From Sunxiuqinia sp. (GTDB lineage: Bacteria > Bacteroidota > Bacteroidia > Bacteroidales > Prolixibacteraceae): a DNA stretch of 38,800 bases. Below, in pieces: positions 8,566 through 15,610 of the stretch. Each line of letters starts with the position of its first letter. Position 1 is the stretch's first letter. The notes beneath the pieces were generated by a model. The model did no database searches. It was not told where the DNA came from and saw only the letters and a list, made by a program, of their open reading frames with translations. Location: positions 1-38,800 of the forward strand of contig JAGXIR010000195.1 of NCBI GenBank assembly GCA_024635605.1, given 5' to 3'. A program made the position numbers and the translations under genes.

Positions 8566-8669
8566 TAAAATGTTACCGACTTTAAACCTTAACTGCGCCA
8601 GACATACGTCGATTTTTGACAGGCTGCTTTATTTGATCAGAACTGTTTTCGCAACGGTTTTCAACCGGC

Positions 8670-9347
8670 TTATTCTTCTTCGGAATCGTCCTCAAACGAA
8701 TGAACCTCACATTCGTATTCCAGGTTTGTAAATTCGTCTTTGGTGAGCCATTTTTCTGAAGTCGTCATGGAATAGTCATGGTTCCCCTTGTGTTGCAATT
8801 TCCACACAATTCCTTCAGCCTCGGGAAAAGGTGCTTTGCCTTCCAGTTGATCGCCCAGCAAGCGCTTGATCAAATTGTTTTCTGAAAGGCCATGGCTTAG
8901 TGCTTTCAACGCAGTTTCCTTGGTTATTTCCGCCTCATCATTCGGCTCACCCTTTATTTCGAATTGAACCCTATTGATCTTGGTCAGCGGAAATTTTCCA
9001 TTGTAAGCTTTGTACAGCAACTGGTTGATGTTGAATAACTCCTGATGAATGTAGATATCCGAATAGTTTTCAGCGACTTTTTCACGCAGCATTTCGTGCG
9101 AAATATTATCAACTTGCCCGTCAGCCAAAACATCCGAAAGCCTGTAATCGAGCAGGACTGCAGCCGCCTCGTTCGGTTCAAAATCAGAAATGGCCAGAAA
9201 CAGATATTCCTGCAGTTCGGCGGGTTTCAACTGCTCTGCGTCCGGGTACTCAAATCGTACCAACAGCTCTTTAAAGTCGTCATTATTCCACGCTCCTTCC
9301 AGCTCATCGGCTGTTTTTACATCTTTTATCTTCACTAAATACTTCAT
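8670..9347 (-). CDS. Acidic hypothetical protein (225 aa)
   Basis: I do not recognise the family. The product is 225 residues, soluble, without signal peptide or membrane segment, rich in Glu and Asp, and ends in the acidic tail EDDSEEE. The frame is long, starts with ATG and has Bacteroidota-like codon use. Seen features: a leading KYLVKIKDVKTADELE strand-helix and a helical middle (QEYLFLAISDFEPNEAAAVLLDYRLSD). It stands alone between the fucosidase and the DsrE gene; no consensus promoter was found upstream. It is real by length and composition, but its function is unknown. Confidence 0.75.
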   Translation of the reverse strand: MKYLVKIKDVKTADELEGAWNNDDFKELLVRFEYPDAEQLKPAELQEYLFLAISDFEPNEAAAVLLDYRLSDVLADGQVDNISHEMLREKVAENYSDIYIHQELFNINQLLYKAYNGKFPLTKINRVQFEIKGEPNDEAEITKETALKALSHGLSENNLIKRLLGDQLEGKAPFPEAEGIVWKLQHKGNHDYSMTTSEKWLTKDEFTNLEYECEVHSFEDDSEEE

Positions 9348-9506
9348 TCAACTTGTTTTTTGGTTTCTACTATACCAACCGTTGGGAAAGCGCATTGTTT
9401 TAGTTGTTTTGAAAGCAGGCCAACAAGTGCATCGAATCAAGATTGTTAAGCGAAAATGAAGGAAATGAAGGGAGCTGTTTTGTATCAGAAAACCTTTATC
9501 AAGTTT

Positions 9507-9845
9507 TTACAGATTAACCACCTTTTCGGCTGCCTTTTGAAGCAGCAGGATGTCCATCATGGTGCCGACAATGCCCACTTCCATTTGGTCAATCAGCCCA
9601 AAATGGTTCAAGCAGGTTTTACAGGCCATCAGTTTCACCCCTCTTTGCTCTAGGCTCTGCAGGGCGCTTACAGCAGGCGAACCAGAGCAAATTAACTTCA
9701 CCCCGCCGTTGTAAAAAGCAATCACTTGGGGAAGCTCCAGATCTTCGCTCAGCAACTTGAGGTAATTTTGAATGAGTAATAGCCCGAGCTCATCGTCTCC
9801 GGCTCCCATGCCGTTGTTGGTAATCTGGATGAGGGTTTGTTTCAT
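9507..9845 (-). CDS. DsrE-family protein, YedF C-terminal-domain type
   Basis: I place the start at ATG 9845 (112 residues, MKQTLIQITNNGMG), because a consensus -7 box lies just upstream at 9873-9880, which excludes the longer frame back to 9986. The sequence follows the DsrE-like C-terminal domain of the YedF selenium/sulfur-metabolism family: GAGDDELGLLLIQNYL, LPQVIAFYNGGVKL, a SPAVSALQSLEQRGVKLMAC segment with CKTCLNHFG and its two cysteines, then VGTMMDI. YedF itself usually adds an N-terminal TusA domain, absent here. It probably handles sulfur or selenium in persulfide form, but the exact role is unknown. It sits downstream of the betaine operon but has its own promoter. Confidence 0.85.
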   Translation of the reverse strand: MKQTLIQITNNGMGAGDDELGLLLIQNYLKLLSEDLELPQVIAFYNGGVKLICSGSPAVSALQSLEQRGVKLMACKTCLNHFGLIDQMEVGIVGTMMDILLLQKAAEKVVNL

Positions 9846-9872
9846 TTTGGTGTTTGTTGATTTGTTTGAATG

Positions 9873-9880
9873 CAAAGATA
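9873..9880 (-). promoter_or_regulatory. -7 promoter element (TATCTTTG) of the DsrE gene
   Basis: This exact TAnnTTTG on the minus strand, 28 bases before ATG 9845, fixes the start choice and separates this gene from the upstream betaine operon. A weak GCAGGT/ACCTGC hairpin (9913-9918 with 9929-9934) lies just before it and could attenuate read-through. Confidence 0.65.
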
Positions 9881-9989
9881 CACCAATCGGCGAACGAACC
9901 ATCGCTAAAGCCGCAGGTCGCTTCCAGCACCTGCTGCTTGTTATTTTTGAGGCGAAAGATTGGCTAAGCCCGTGAGCCAAGAACACGCT

Positions 9990-10874
9990 TTACATGATCT
10001 TTTTTCGCTCGGGTTTCAGGTCTTTTACCCACTGGTTGACGATGTATTCGTTTTTGCGAATCCATTCGCGCACGCCATCTTCGGGGTCGGCTTCGCTGTT
10101 CATCAGGTAGATGAGGCTGTTGATTTGCTGTTCCGAAAACTGCATGCGCTCGAAAAAGCGGACTACCGTTGGTAAGCGACCAGACAGGCTTTTGCTACCC
10201 ACCGCGTAAATATTTTCCTGGGCGCCAAAAACCTGTAGCGGATCATCCAGGAATCTGAGTTCGTAGCGGGCAAACAACCAGTGCGGTTCCCAGCCGGTAA
10301 TGACAATTTCTTCGCGCCGTTTAAACGATTCTGAAAAGGCTTTAGTCATGTCCTGCTCCGACAGGCTCAGGAGTTGTACGCTGCCAAGACCGTATTGATC
10401 GATCGCATGCCGTGTTTGGTACATCACGCCGGCTTCGGTTTCAATGCCCACCAAGTCAACATCACTGCCTTTTAAATCCTCAATGGACTGGTACTGGCTG
10501 TATGCTGGTACCACCAGCCCGGTTCGGGCATGCGGATAAATAATGCCCAGTTGTTCAATCGCGTTGGCGTGGTTCTCCAGGTAATGGCCGTGCGTTTCCG
10601 GAAGCCAAGCGTCAGCAAATACATCAGCCTGCCCGCTGGCCACTTCAGCATAGGCATTTTCCACATCGGTCAGTTTCATTTGTACTTCAAACTCCATCTG
10701 CTCTTCCAGCACAATCTTGGCCAGATTGGTAATGGCAATGGCTTCCGACCAATCGGTGTAAACCAGGTTTACCGTTCGTTCCTCATCAGATTGGTTGCTG
10801 CTTGGCGTTGTGCAGGCTGCCATCAGGCAAAGCGCCAGCATTGCTGCCAGGGTTGTTTTGATCTGTCTGTTCAT
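9990..10874 (-). CDS. Glycine betaine/choline-binding lipoprotein, OpuAC/ProX type, without ABC partners
   Basis: I use ATG 10874; a GTG at 10898 overlapping the upstream stop is the alternative. The product is 294 residues, with a lipoprotein signal (LALCLMAAC, Cys21) and the OpuAC binding fold. The aromatic residues that form the quaternary-ammonium cage are present: Trp42 in YTDW, Trp90 in DAWLPETHG, and Trp195/Trp199 in TGWEPHW, followed by FARYELRFLDDP. It should bind glycine betaine, proline betaine or choline in the periplasm. It is the third gene of an operon after the BCCT transporter and the universal stress protein. No ABC permease or ATPase gene is near, so how it passes on its ligand is open. 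Confidence 0.9.
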   Translation of the reverse strand: MNRQIKTTLAAMLALCLMAACTTPSSNQSDEERTVNLVYTDWSEAIAITNLAKIVLEEQMEFEVQMKLTDVENAYAEVASGQADVFADAWLPETHGHYLENHANAIEQLGIIYPHARTGLVVPAYSQYQSIEDLKGSDVDLVGIETEAGVMYQTRHAIDQYGLGSVQLLSLSEQDMTKAFSESFKRREEIVITGWEPHWLFARYELRFLDDPLQVFGAQENIYAVGSKSLSGRLPTVVRFFERMQFSEQQINSLIYLMNSEADPEDGVREWIRKNEYIVNQWVKDLKPERKKIM

Positions 10875-10897
10875 AATTTCTGATTTTAAGCCATTCA

Positions 10898-11818
10898 CTA
10901 ATCAAAGAGCGCTTCCAAAAATCCCAGGGTTTGTTTGCGGTCTTTCACAATCATCACCGGGATGTTTTTTTCAACCTCCGCCAAATCTTCCGCGGTTTGG
11001 TCAAGAATGACATTGGCCAGATCCGATTTCACTTTCGAGCCAATCATAATCAGGTCAGCGTGGTTGACCAGCCCGTGGTGATAAAGCAGCTGGGCTTCAT
11101 CGTAATGTTTGTCGTACAGATAAGTGCAGGGGATTTCCTGCGGATCGAGCTTCAGCTTTTTCATGAACTTGGCGTATTCTTTTTCACCATGTTTGCTCAT
11201 TCTCCTTTGAAGGCGTTGTTCGTCTTCCAGTGAATATTGCGGAAAATGGCTGATCGGAATTTTATAGGCGTTGATGGCGAAAATCGTGGCTCCGGTTAGC
11301 TGACTAAGCCCAACAGCGGTTTTCATCGCTATTTCCGACATTTTTGAGAAATCGGTGCGAACCAGGATCTTCTCGATTTTCGGGATGACGGTTTCACTCA
11401 GCAACAAGATCGAAGAGGGGGTTAGCGGCATGGTTCGCCGCGCCAGCGATCCTCTTCCCATGTAGCCGACCTTTTTGCCAAACAGGGTCAAATTGATCTT
11501 TTGATCGCGGGTGAACTGCAGCAACCGGTCGGACTTAACGCCTTCCAGCACGACTGCTTCAGTCTCAATATTTTCCTGATGGCGAAAAGACGTGGATATT
11601 TTCTCTTCCAGTTCTTCCTGAATAATTTTTGTGATCGGCTTTTTCATATCGGGAAACTCACTTAAGACTTCCCGCGGCAGGTCGTAGCTCTGTAACAAGT
11701 GAAGGAAATAGATTTTCCTGGCTTTGATTCGTTCCACCAGGTAGTTTGCATAGTTGATCAGGAAGTCATCCATCTCGGTCAGGTCCATGCAAACCAATAT
11801 GTTGTCCAATTTTTCCAT
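10898..11818 (-). CDS. Tandem universal stress protein (two UspA domains)
   Basis: The 306-residue cytoplasmic protein has two UspA domains. The first begins KLDNILVCMDL and ends with the nucleotide-loop-like GRGSLARRTMPLTPSSILLLSE. The second begins KIEKILVRTDFSKMSEIAM and ends IMIGSKVKSDLANVILDQTAEDL...IPVMIVKD. The G-x2-G-x9-G(S/T) ATP loop is only partly recognisable in each half, so nucleotide binding is uncertain. Its stop codon is adjacent to the betaine-binding protein gene, and it follows the BCCT gene by 59 bases without a terminator, so it belongs to the betaine operon. It may link transport to stress state. Confidence 0.88.
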   Translation of the reverse strand: MEKLDNILVCMDLTEMDDFLINYANYLVERIKARKIYFLHLLQSYDLPREVLSEFPDMKKPITKIIQEELEEKISTSFRHQENIETEAVVLEGVKSDRLLQFTRDQKINLTLFGKKVGYMGRGSLARRTMPLTPSSILLLSETVIPKIEKILVRTDFSKMSEIAMKTAVGLSQLTGATIFAINAYKIPISHFPQYSLEDEQRLQRRMSKHGEKEYAKFMKKLKLDPQEIPCTYLYDKHYDEAQLLYHHGLVNHADLIMIGSKVKSDLANVILDQTAEDLAEVEKNIPVMIVKDRKQTLGFLEALFD

Positions 11819-11877
11819 AATGCAATAATTTTGTCGTTTTCAATGAAATTCCTCGCGACGATCGCTACGCTGAAGGT

Positions 11878-13497
11878 TTATTTCGATTCTCTTTTTTTCA
11901 GAATGTCCACAATGATCTTCTGATAATCTTTGTGTTCGCGATCCCGCACCCGCTCCATCATTTCTTCGTATTCACCCCGCAGGCCTTTCATCAGGCTCCA
12001 GGCAATAATGATCAGAATAATGGCAAAAGGCAGTCCGGTTGAAATGGCTGCTGTTTGCAGGGCTTGTAATCCACCACCCAGCAAGAGTACCGCTGCTATA
12101 GCTCCTTCGGTGAGCGCCCAGAAAATTCGTTGGGCAACAGGCGCTTCCAGCTTGCCACCCGCTGTCAGACTGTCGACTACGAGGGAGCCGGAGTCGGAAC
12201 TGGTGACAAAAAAGCTGGTCACCAAGATGACACCAACCATGGACGTAACCTGCGAGATAGGAAACTGCTCAAGCAGAACAAAGAGAGAAGTGGCGACGTT
12301 TTCTTTCACGGCACCGCTAATGTCGGCCAGAGCATTCAGCTCAAGAAACAAGGCGCTGCCTCCAAAGGCCGAGAGCCAAAGGAAAGTTAGCAGCGTAGGA
12401 ACAATGAGTACGCCCAGTACAAATTCTTTCAGCGTGCGACCCCGCGATATGCGTGCGATGAACATGCCAACAAAAGGTGACCAGCTAACCCACCAAGCCC
12501 AGTAGAAGACCGTCCAGCCATTTTGCCAGTCCGATTGTTGGTAGGTTTCGGTCCAGAAACTCAATTCGAAGAAGTTTTGCATGTAGCTTCCCAGATTTTG
12601 TACAAACGAGTTGATGATAAATAAGGTGGGGCCAACAATGATAATAAAAAGTAAAAAAAGACCGGCTAGAACGATGTTAATTTCACTCAGTCGTTTTACT
12701 CCGGAACTCAGACCAGCCACGACCGAGCCAGTGGCAGCCAAGGTGATCAGTATAATCAGAATCACCTGGCTGTTTACGGTATCAGGCAGGTTAAACAAGT
12801 GAGCCAGTCCGGCACTCACCTGCTGAACGCCCATTCCCAGCGAAGTTGCCAAGCCAAAAAGTGTAGCGACCACCGCCAGCACGTTGATCATTTTTCCGAT
12901 CGGGCCATTCACTTTTCTTCCCAGCAAAGGGTAAAACACCGAGCTGATGGTCAGCGGTAAACCTCTGTTGAAAGTGAAAAAAGCCAGTGCCATTCCAACC
13001 AGCGCGTAGATGCCCCAAGCATGTAAGCCCCAGTGCAGAAAGGTGAGTTCCATCGCAATTCTAGCGGCTTCAACTGTTTGGCCTTCCGAAGTTGGCGAAT
13101 TAAAAAAGTGGTTTATTGGTTCCCCCACACTCCAGAATAAAATACCAATACCCATTCCGGCACTGAACAGCATGGCAAACCATGCTCCTTTCGAGAACTC
13201 AGGTTTGGCATTTCGGCCACCGAGCTTGATGGAGCCAAACTTGCTAAACGCTATGTACAAGACAAAAATAAGGAAGAAGTTGACGGCCAACACAAAAAAC
13301 CATCCGCCACTGCTGGAAATTGCGCCTTGAATTTTGCCAAAAATCTCCTCCATGGGATCACCAACCACCAAGGTGACTGTGATAAATAAGATGATTATAA
13401 TGGCTGAAGGCCAAAAAACGGGGGCGTCAACATCAAAATATTTTTTCTCTGTTTTTAATTCAGGATTGATTTCATCCTTCGGTTCTTGTTCTACCAT
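11878..13497 (-). CDS. BCCT-family betaine/choline/carnitine transporter
   Basis: The 539-residue membrane protein has about twelve helices. It carries the sodium/substrate motif GMGIGILFWSVGEP (around residues 114-127) and the aromatic substrate box YWAWWVSWSPFVGMFIARISRGRT (around residues 332-354), both diagnostic for BCCT carriers such as BetP, BetT and CaiT. The G-M-G-I-G form is usual for sodium-coupled betaine carriers. It should take up glycine betaine or a related solute across the inner membrane during osmotic upshift. First gene of the operon BCCT-USP-OpuAC. mscL lies 195 bases upstream behind a terminator. Exact substrate and coupling ion are not proven. Confidence 0.92.
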   Translation of the reverse strand: MVEQEPKDEINPELKTEKKYFDVDAPVFWPSAIIIILFITVTLVVGDPMEEIFGKIQGAISSSGGWFFVLAVNFFLIFVLYIAFSKFGSIKLGGRNAKPEFSKGAWFAMLFSAGMGIGILFWSVGEPINHFFNSPTSEGQTVEAARIAMELTFLHWGLHAWGIYALVGMALAFFTFNRGLPLTISSVFYPLLGRKVNGPIGKMINVLAVVATLFGLATSLGMGVQQVSAGLAHLFNLPDTVNSQVILIILITLAATGSVVAGLSSGVKRLSEINIVLAGLFLLFIIIVGPTLFIINSFVQNLGSYMQNFFELSFWTETYQQSDWQNGWTVFYWAWWVSWSPFVGMFIARISRGRTLKEFVLGVLIVPTLLTFLWLSAFGGSALFLELNALADISGAVKENVATSLFVLLEQFPISQVTSMVGVILVTSFFVTSSDSGSLVVDSLTAGGKLEAPVAQRIFWALTEGAIAAVLLLGGGLQALQTAAISTGLPFAIILIIIAWSLMKGLRGEYEEMMERVRDREHKDYQKIIVDILKKRESK

Positions 13498-13636
13498 AAG
13501 TGCGGTTTTACGGTTTCTACTCTATCGTTAATTCGGTGTCGAATTCCGGCTTTCCGTACAAGATAAGAAAATTGAAGGGGAATCAAAAAGATGATTTGGT
13601 ATAACTTTTCACATCCGTAGACATGCTTCGTATTAT

Positions 13637-13674
13637 AAAAGAGGCAGCTATCAGTCGACCACTGCCTCTTTTTT
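13637..13674 (-). terminator. Rho-independent terminator after mscL
   Basis: AAAAGAGGCAG (13637-13647) pairs with CTGCCTCTTTT (13662-13672), an 11-base perfect stem. On the minus strand the stem is followed by TTTTATAATA, so it ends the mscL transcript before the BCCT operon. The plus strand also has a T run, but no plus-strand gene ends here. Confidence 0.8.
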
Positions 13675-13691
13675 AGCATCCTTAATTGAGC

Positions 13692-14117
13692 TTATTCTTT
13701 TTTCAGCAAATCCCTGATTTCAGCTAATAACTCCTGATCCTTGGTTGGGATCAGCGGAGCGGGTTCGGCAGGTTTTTCGACCTCCTTCTTTTTCATGTTC
13801 ACCATGGCCCGGATCATCATAAAGACTGCAAAGGCAATGATAATAAAGTCGATGGTTGTTTGAATAAAATTACCGTACAGGATGGTTGCCCCTTTAGTAA
13901 CCACCTCGCCGGCGGCATTCACCACATCATCGCGCAGTACATACTGGAGTTCCTTGAAGTCTACTCCACCAATCAGCATGCCAATCGGCGGCATCAAGAT
14001 ATCATTCACAAACGAGGCCACAATTTTACCAAAGGCACCGCCAATGATAATGCCAATGGCCATGTCAACCACATTGCCGCGCATGGCAAAGGCTTTAAAT
14101 TCTTTCATTATGCTCAT
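13692..14117 (-). CDS. mscL: Large-conductance mechanosensitive channel MscL
   Basis: The 141-residue protein has the canonical MscL sequence: an N-terminal amphipathic helix ([18 protein letters not shown]), the pore-lining TM1 [26 protein letters not shown] (written here in part as [15 protein letters not shown]), a periplasmic loop, TM2 [18 protein letters not shown] and a cytoplasmic helix with [12 protein letters not shown] and EIRDLLKK. It opens under membrane tension on hypo-osmotic shock and releases solutes. It is next to the betaine uptake operon on the same strand, but its own terminator separates the transcripts. The N-terminal M-S-I-M allows a start at the first or fourth codon. 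Confidence 0.97.
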   Translation of the reverse strand: MSIMKEFKAFAMRGNVVDMAIGIIIGGAFGKIVASFVNDILMPPIGMLIGGVDFKELQYVLRDDVVNAAGEVVTKGATILYGNFIQTTIDFIIIAFAVFMMIRAMVNMKKKEVEKPAEPAPLIPTKDQELLAEIRDLLKKE

Positions 14118-14231
14118 AAGAATAAGAATTAGATGAATATTGGAAATATGCAGTAGAAGGTACAGCTTATTTCAATCCATGTCAATGTCCTTTGTCAGCA
14201 TCATGAAATTGGGAAGGGTTCGAGTTCCAGC

Positions 14232-14291
14232 AAAAATTTTAGGGTTAACATCTCAGCGGACTTGAGCCCGGTTTCGATATTAACCCTAAAA
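14232..14291 (-). terminator. Rho-independent terminator after the SPOR lipoprotein gene
   Basis: TTTTAGGGTTAA (14237-14248) and TTAACCCTAAAA (14280-14291) are perfect inverted repeats. On the minus strand the hairpin is followed by TTTTTG, and it lies 20 bases after the SPOR gene stop. The loop contains a second, weaker CGGGCTC/AAGTCCG pairing. Confidence 0.7.
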
Positions 14292-14310
14292 TCAACAATC
14301 GGTAGAATGG

Positions 14311-14805
14311 TTATTTCTTAATCAGCAACCAGGTATCAGCGTACTGTGGAAAATCGCTGCGGACCTGGTGAACACGTGCCCGTGCTGCTGTTTCGTCGGT
14401 GTACGAATTGACACAAACACGGTAGTAGCCTGTTTCACTGTGCAACACAATAGGGCTAAATCCTTGTGGTATCAACTCCTGCTTGTACCGGTTGGCATTG
14501 GCGTTGCTGCTAAAACTTCCGATGATCACAAAAAAACTTTTGTTTTCATTTTTGGCCTGGTCTTCCTGTTGGTCGAACGAGAAACTTTCAGACTGAACCC
14601 GCACCGGTTTTTCAACCTCTTCGTACATGCGGTCTGAAGTTGGATTTTCCCTGACTTCAGATTTGGTACCAGGCACTGAGAACACTTTGGTGTTGTCCTG
14701 CATGGTTTCTGTTGCAGGTTCATTGTTCTTGCTTGTTTTCTGAAAAACTTTACAGCCGGAGGAAAGAATTCCGAGGGCTAAAACTGCAACCATTATTTTT
14801 TTCAT
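14311..14805 (-). CDS. SPOR-domain lipoprotein
   Basis: I choose ATG 14805 (164 residues) over a TTG at 14838, because the promoter -7 box overlaps that TTG. The signal peptide MKKIMVAVLALGILSSGC has a lipobox Cys18. A Ser/Asn/Glu-rich linker leads to a C-terminal SPOR domain (about residues 90-164): SFFVIIGSFSSNANANRYKQ, then YYRVCVNSYTDETAARARVHQ. SPOR domains bind denuded peptidoglycan at division sites. The protein is probably anchored in the outer or inner membrane and helps in septum or cell-wall work; the exact partner is unknown. It is a single-gene unit with its own promoter and terminator. Confidence 0.88.
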   Translation of the reverse strand: MKKIMVAVLALGILSSGCKVFQKTSKNNEPATETMQDNTKVFSVPGTKSEVRENPTSDRMYEEVEKPVRVQSESFSFDQQEDQAKNENKSFFVIIGSFSSNANANRYKQELIPQGFSPIVLHSETGYYRVCVNSYTDETAARARVHQVRSDFPQYADTWLLIKK

Positions 14806-14835
14806 CTCTTTTTGTTTTTTACTTAAATTAACTTT

Positions 14836-14843
14836 CAAAAATA
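14836..14843 (-). promoter_or_regulatory. -7 promoter element (TATTTTTG) of the SPOR gene
   Basis: This exact TAnnTTTG on the minus strand lies 31 bases before ATG 14805 and overlaps the rejected TTG start codon at 14838. Confidence 0.6.
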
Positions 14844-14906
14844 CGAAAAAGCGGCACTGCTTATTGTTCTTTGCAGAACAGATTATTAACTAACGATTGT
14901 TGAAAT

Positions 14907-15152
14907 CTAAAATTTTAAAATATTCTTCAAATAGCGCTGGCCGGCAACACTGCGATAAAAGCGGCTTCTGCGGCTGGCTTCCAGCTTGCTGGCAAATCCT
15001 TCGTGGTACATCATGATCCAGTTCGAATAATCTTTGGTCAGGTCAATCTTGCCTTCGTTGTGCGCCAACAGCGCTTTCTCCAAGTCCATGCAAAACCCGT
15101 AATAAAAACGGTGGTACTCCTGATTGTAGATAACGTAAGCGTAATAATTCAT
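14907..15152 (-). CDS. Degenerate GIY-YIG-like small protein
   Basis: Starting at ATG 15152 (81 residues; a GTG at 15179 is the alternative), the product follows the short GIY-YIG domain plan: YVIYNQEYHRFYYG, CMDLEKALLAHNEGKIDLTKDYSNW, YHEGFASKLEASRRSRFYRSVAG, given here in parts. Compared with active members, the catalytic Arg after DLxx is Ala27, while Tyr9, Tyr17, His31 and Glu58 remain. Nuclease activity is therefore doubtful. A consensus -7 box ends only 5 bases before the ATG, suggesting a leaderless mRNA. Single-gene unit. Confidence 0.75.
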   Translation of the reverse strand: MNYYAYVIYNQEYHRFYYGFCMDLEKALLAHNEGKIDLTKDYSNWIMMYHEGFASKLEASRRSRFYRSVAGQRYLKNILKF

Positions 15153-15156
15153 GCCG

Positions 15157-15164
15157 CAAAAATA
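15157..15164 (-). promoter_or_regulatory. -7 element (TATTTTTG) directly before the GIY-YIG-like start
   Basis: An exact TAnnTTTG on the minus strand with only four bases between it and ATG 15152. If used, transcription would begin at or next to the start codon; if the GTG at 15179 is the real start, the match is accidental. Confidence 0.4.
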
Positions 15165-15240
15165 GGAAAAGTGCACCACATCCGGCAGTTTATTTTACAT
15201 TCTGTTTCAGTTTCCGTCAAGATTAAATTTCCCATCCGAA

Positions 15241-15248
15241 TATTTTTG
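15241..15248 (+). promoter_or_regulatory. Candidate -7 element (TATTTTTG), distal, for GH31
   Basis: This exact match is 362 bases before the GH31 ATG. It would leave a very long leader, so it is less likely than the proximal site. Confidence 0.25.
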
Positions 15249-15413
15249 AACTACACGGCTTTTTAATAGCTGACAGACAGACTGTTATTCGCAATGCTGA
15301 CTGTGTGATCTTAACAAACAGAACATCAAAAAATAAACAAATGAACCGGTGGCTTAACGGATCGGGCACCCATTGGAAACATTTTACAAGATTGAAAATC
15401 AGTTGTCATCCAA

Positions 15414-15421
15414 TATATTTG
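15414..15421 (+). promoter_or_regulatory. Candidate -7 element (TATATTTG), proximal, for GH31
   Basis: This exact TAnnTTTG match is 189 bases before the GH31 ATG. It is preceded about 20 bases upstream by TTGAAAATC-type sequence, a poor -33 match. Confidence 0.4.
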
Positions 15422-15610
15422 AAACATGTTTCGTGTTGCGATCCGGTTTTGTGTTGATCGTACCGAGGCACTGACTGAACGAATTTGATAAATCTAATAT
15501 TTGTAAACTTTAACGTATGAAAGAAAAACGCAATGAAGTGGGGTTTCTTATCCAATTGACTAACTTGGTGTCAGCTTTTAAAAAATAACAACGATTAATA
15601 TAGAAGAGAG

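Larger units (their letters stand above)
15180..15610. other. 430-base intergenic region before the GH31 gene
   Basis: AT-rich, no supported gene; a 38-codon frame from 15341 has no coding signs. It contains two exact plus-strand TAnnTTTG elements (15241-15248 and 15414-15421) and a near match TAATATTTG at 15496-15504. It is the longest gap in the window and probably carries the control region of the GH31 gene and its 5' leader. Confidence 0.5.

Noticed and set aside
9913-9934. GCAGGT/ACCTGC hairpin as terminator of the betaine operon
   Set aside because: The stem has only six pairs and no T run on the minus strand.
9846-9986. Upstream extension of the DsrE protein to 9986
   Set aside because: It contains the promoter -7 box and a non-conserved leader; homologous domains begin near ATG 9845.
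11930-12505. 191-codon frame on the plus strand across the BCCT gene
   Set aside because: It is the antisense shadow of a strongly supported membrane carrier, with Ser/Thr/Arg-rich translation typical of such shadows.
15341-15457. 38-codon open frame (MNRWLNGSG...) before GH31
   Set aside because: It shows no homology, ribosome site or codon bias and lies in a probable control region.
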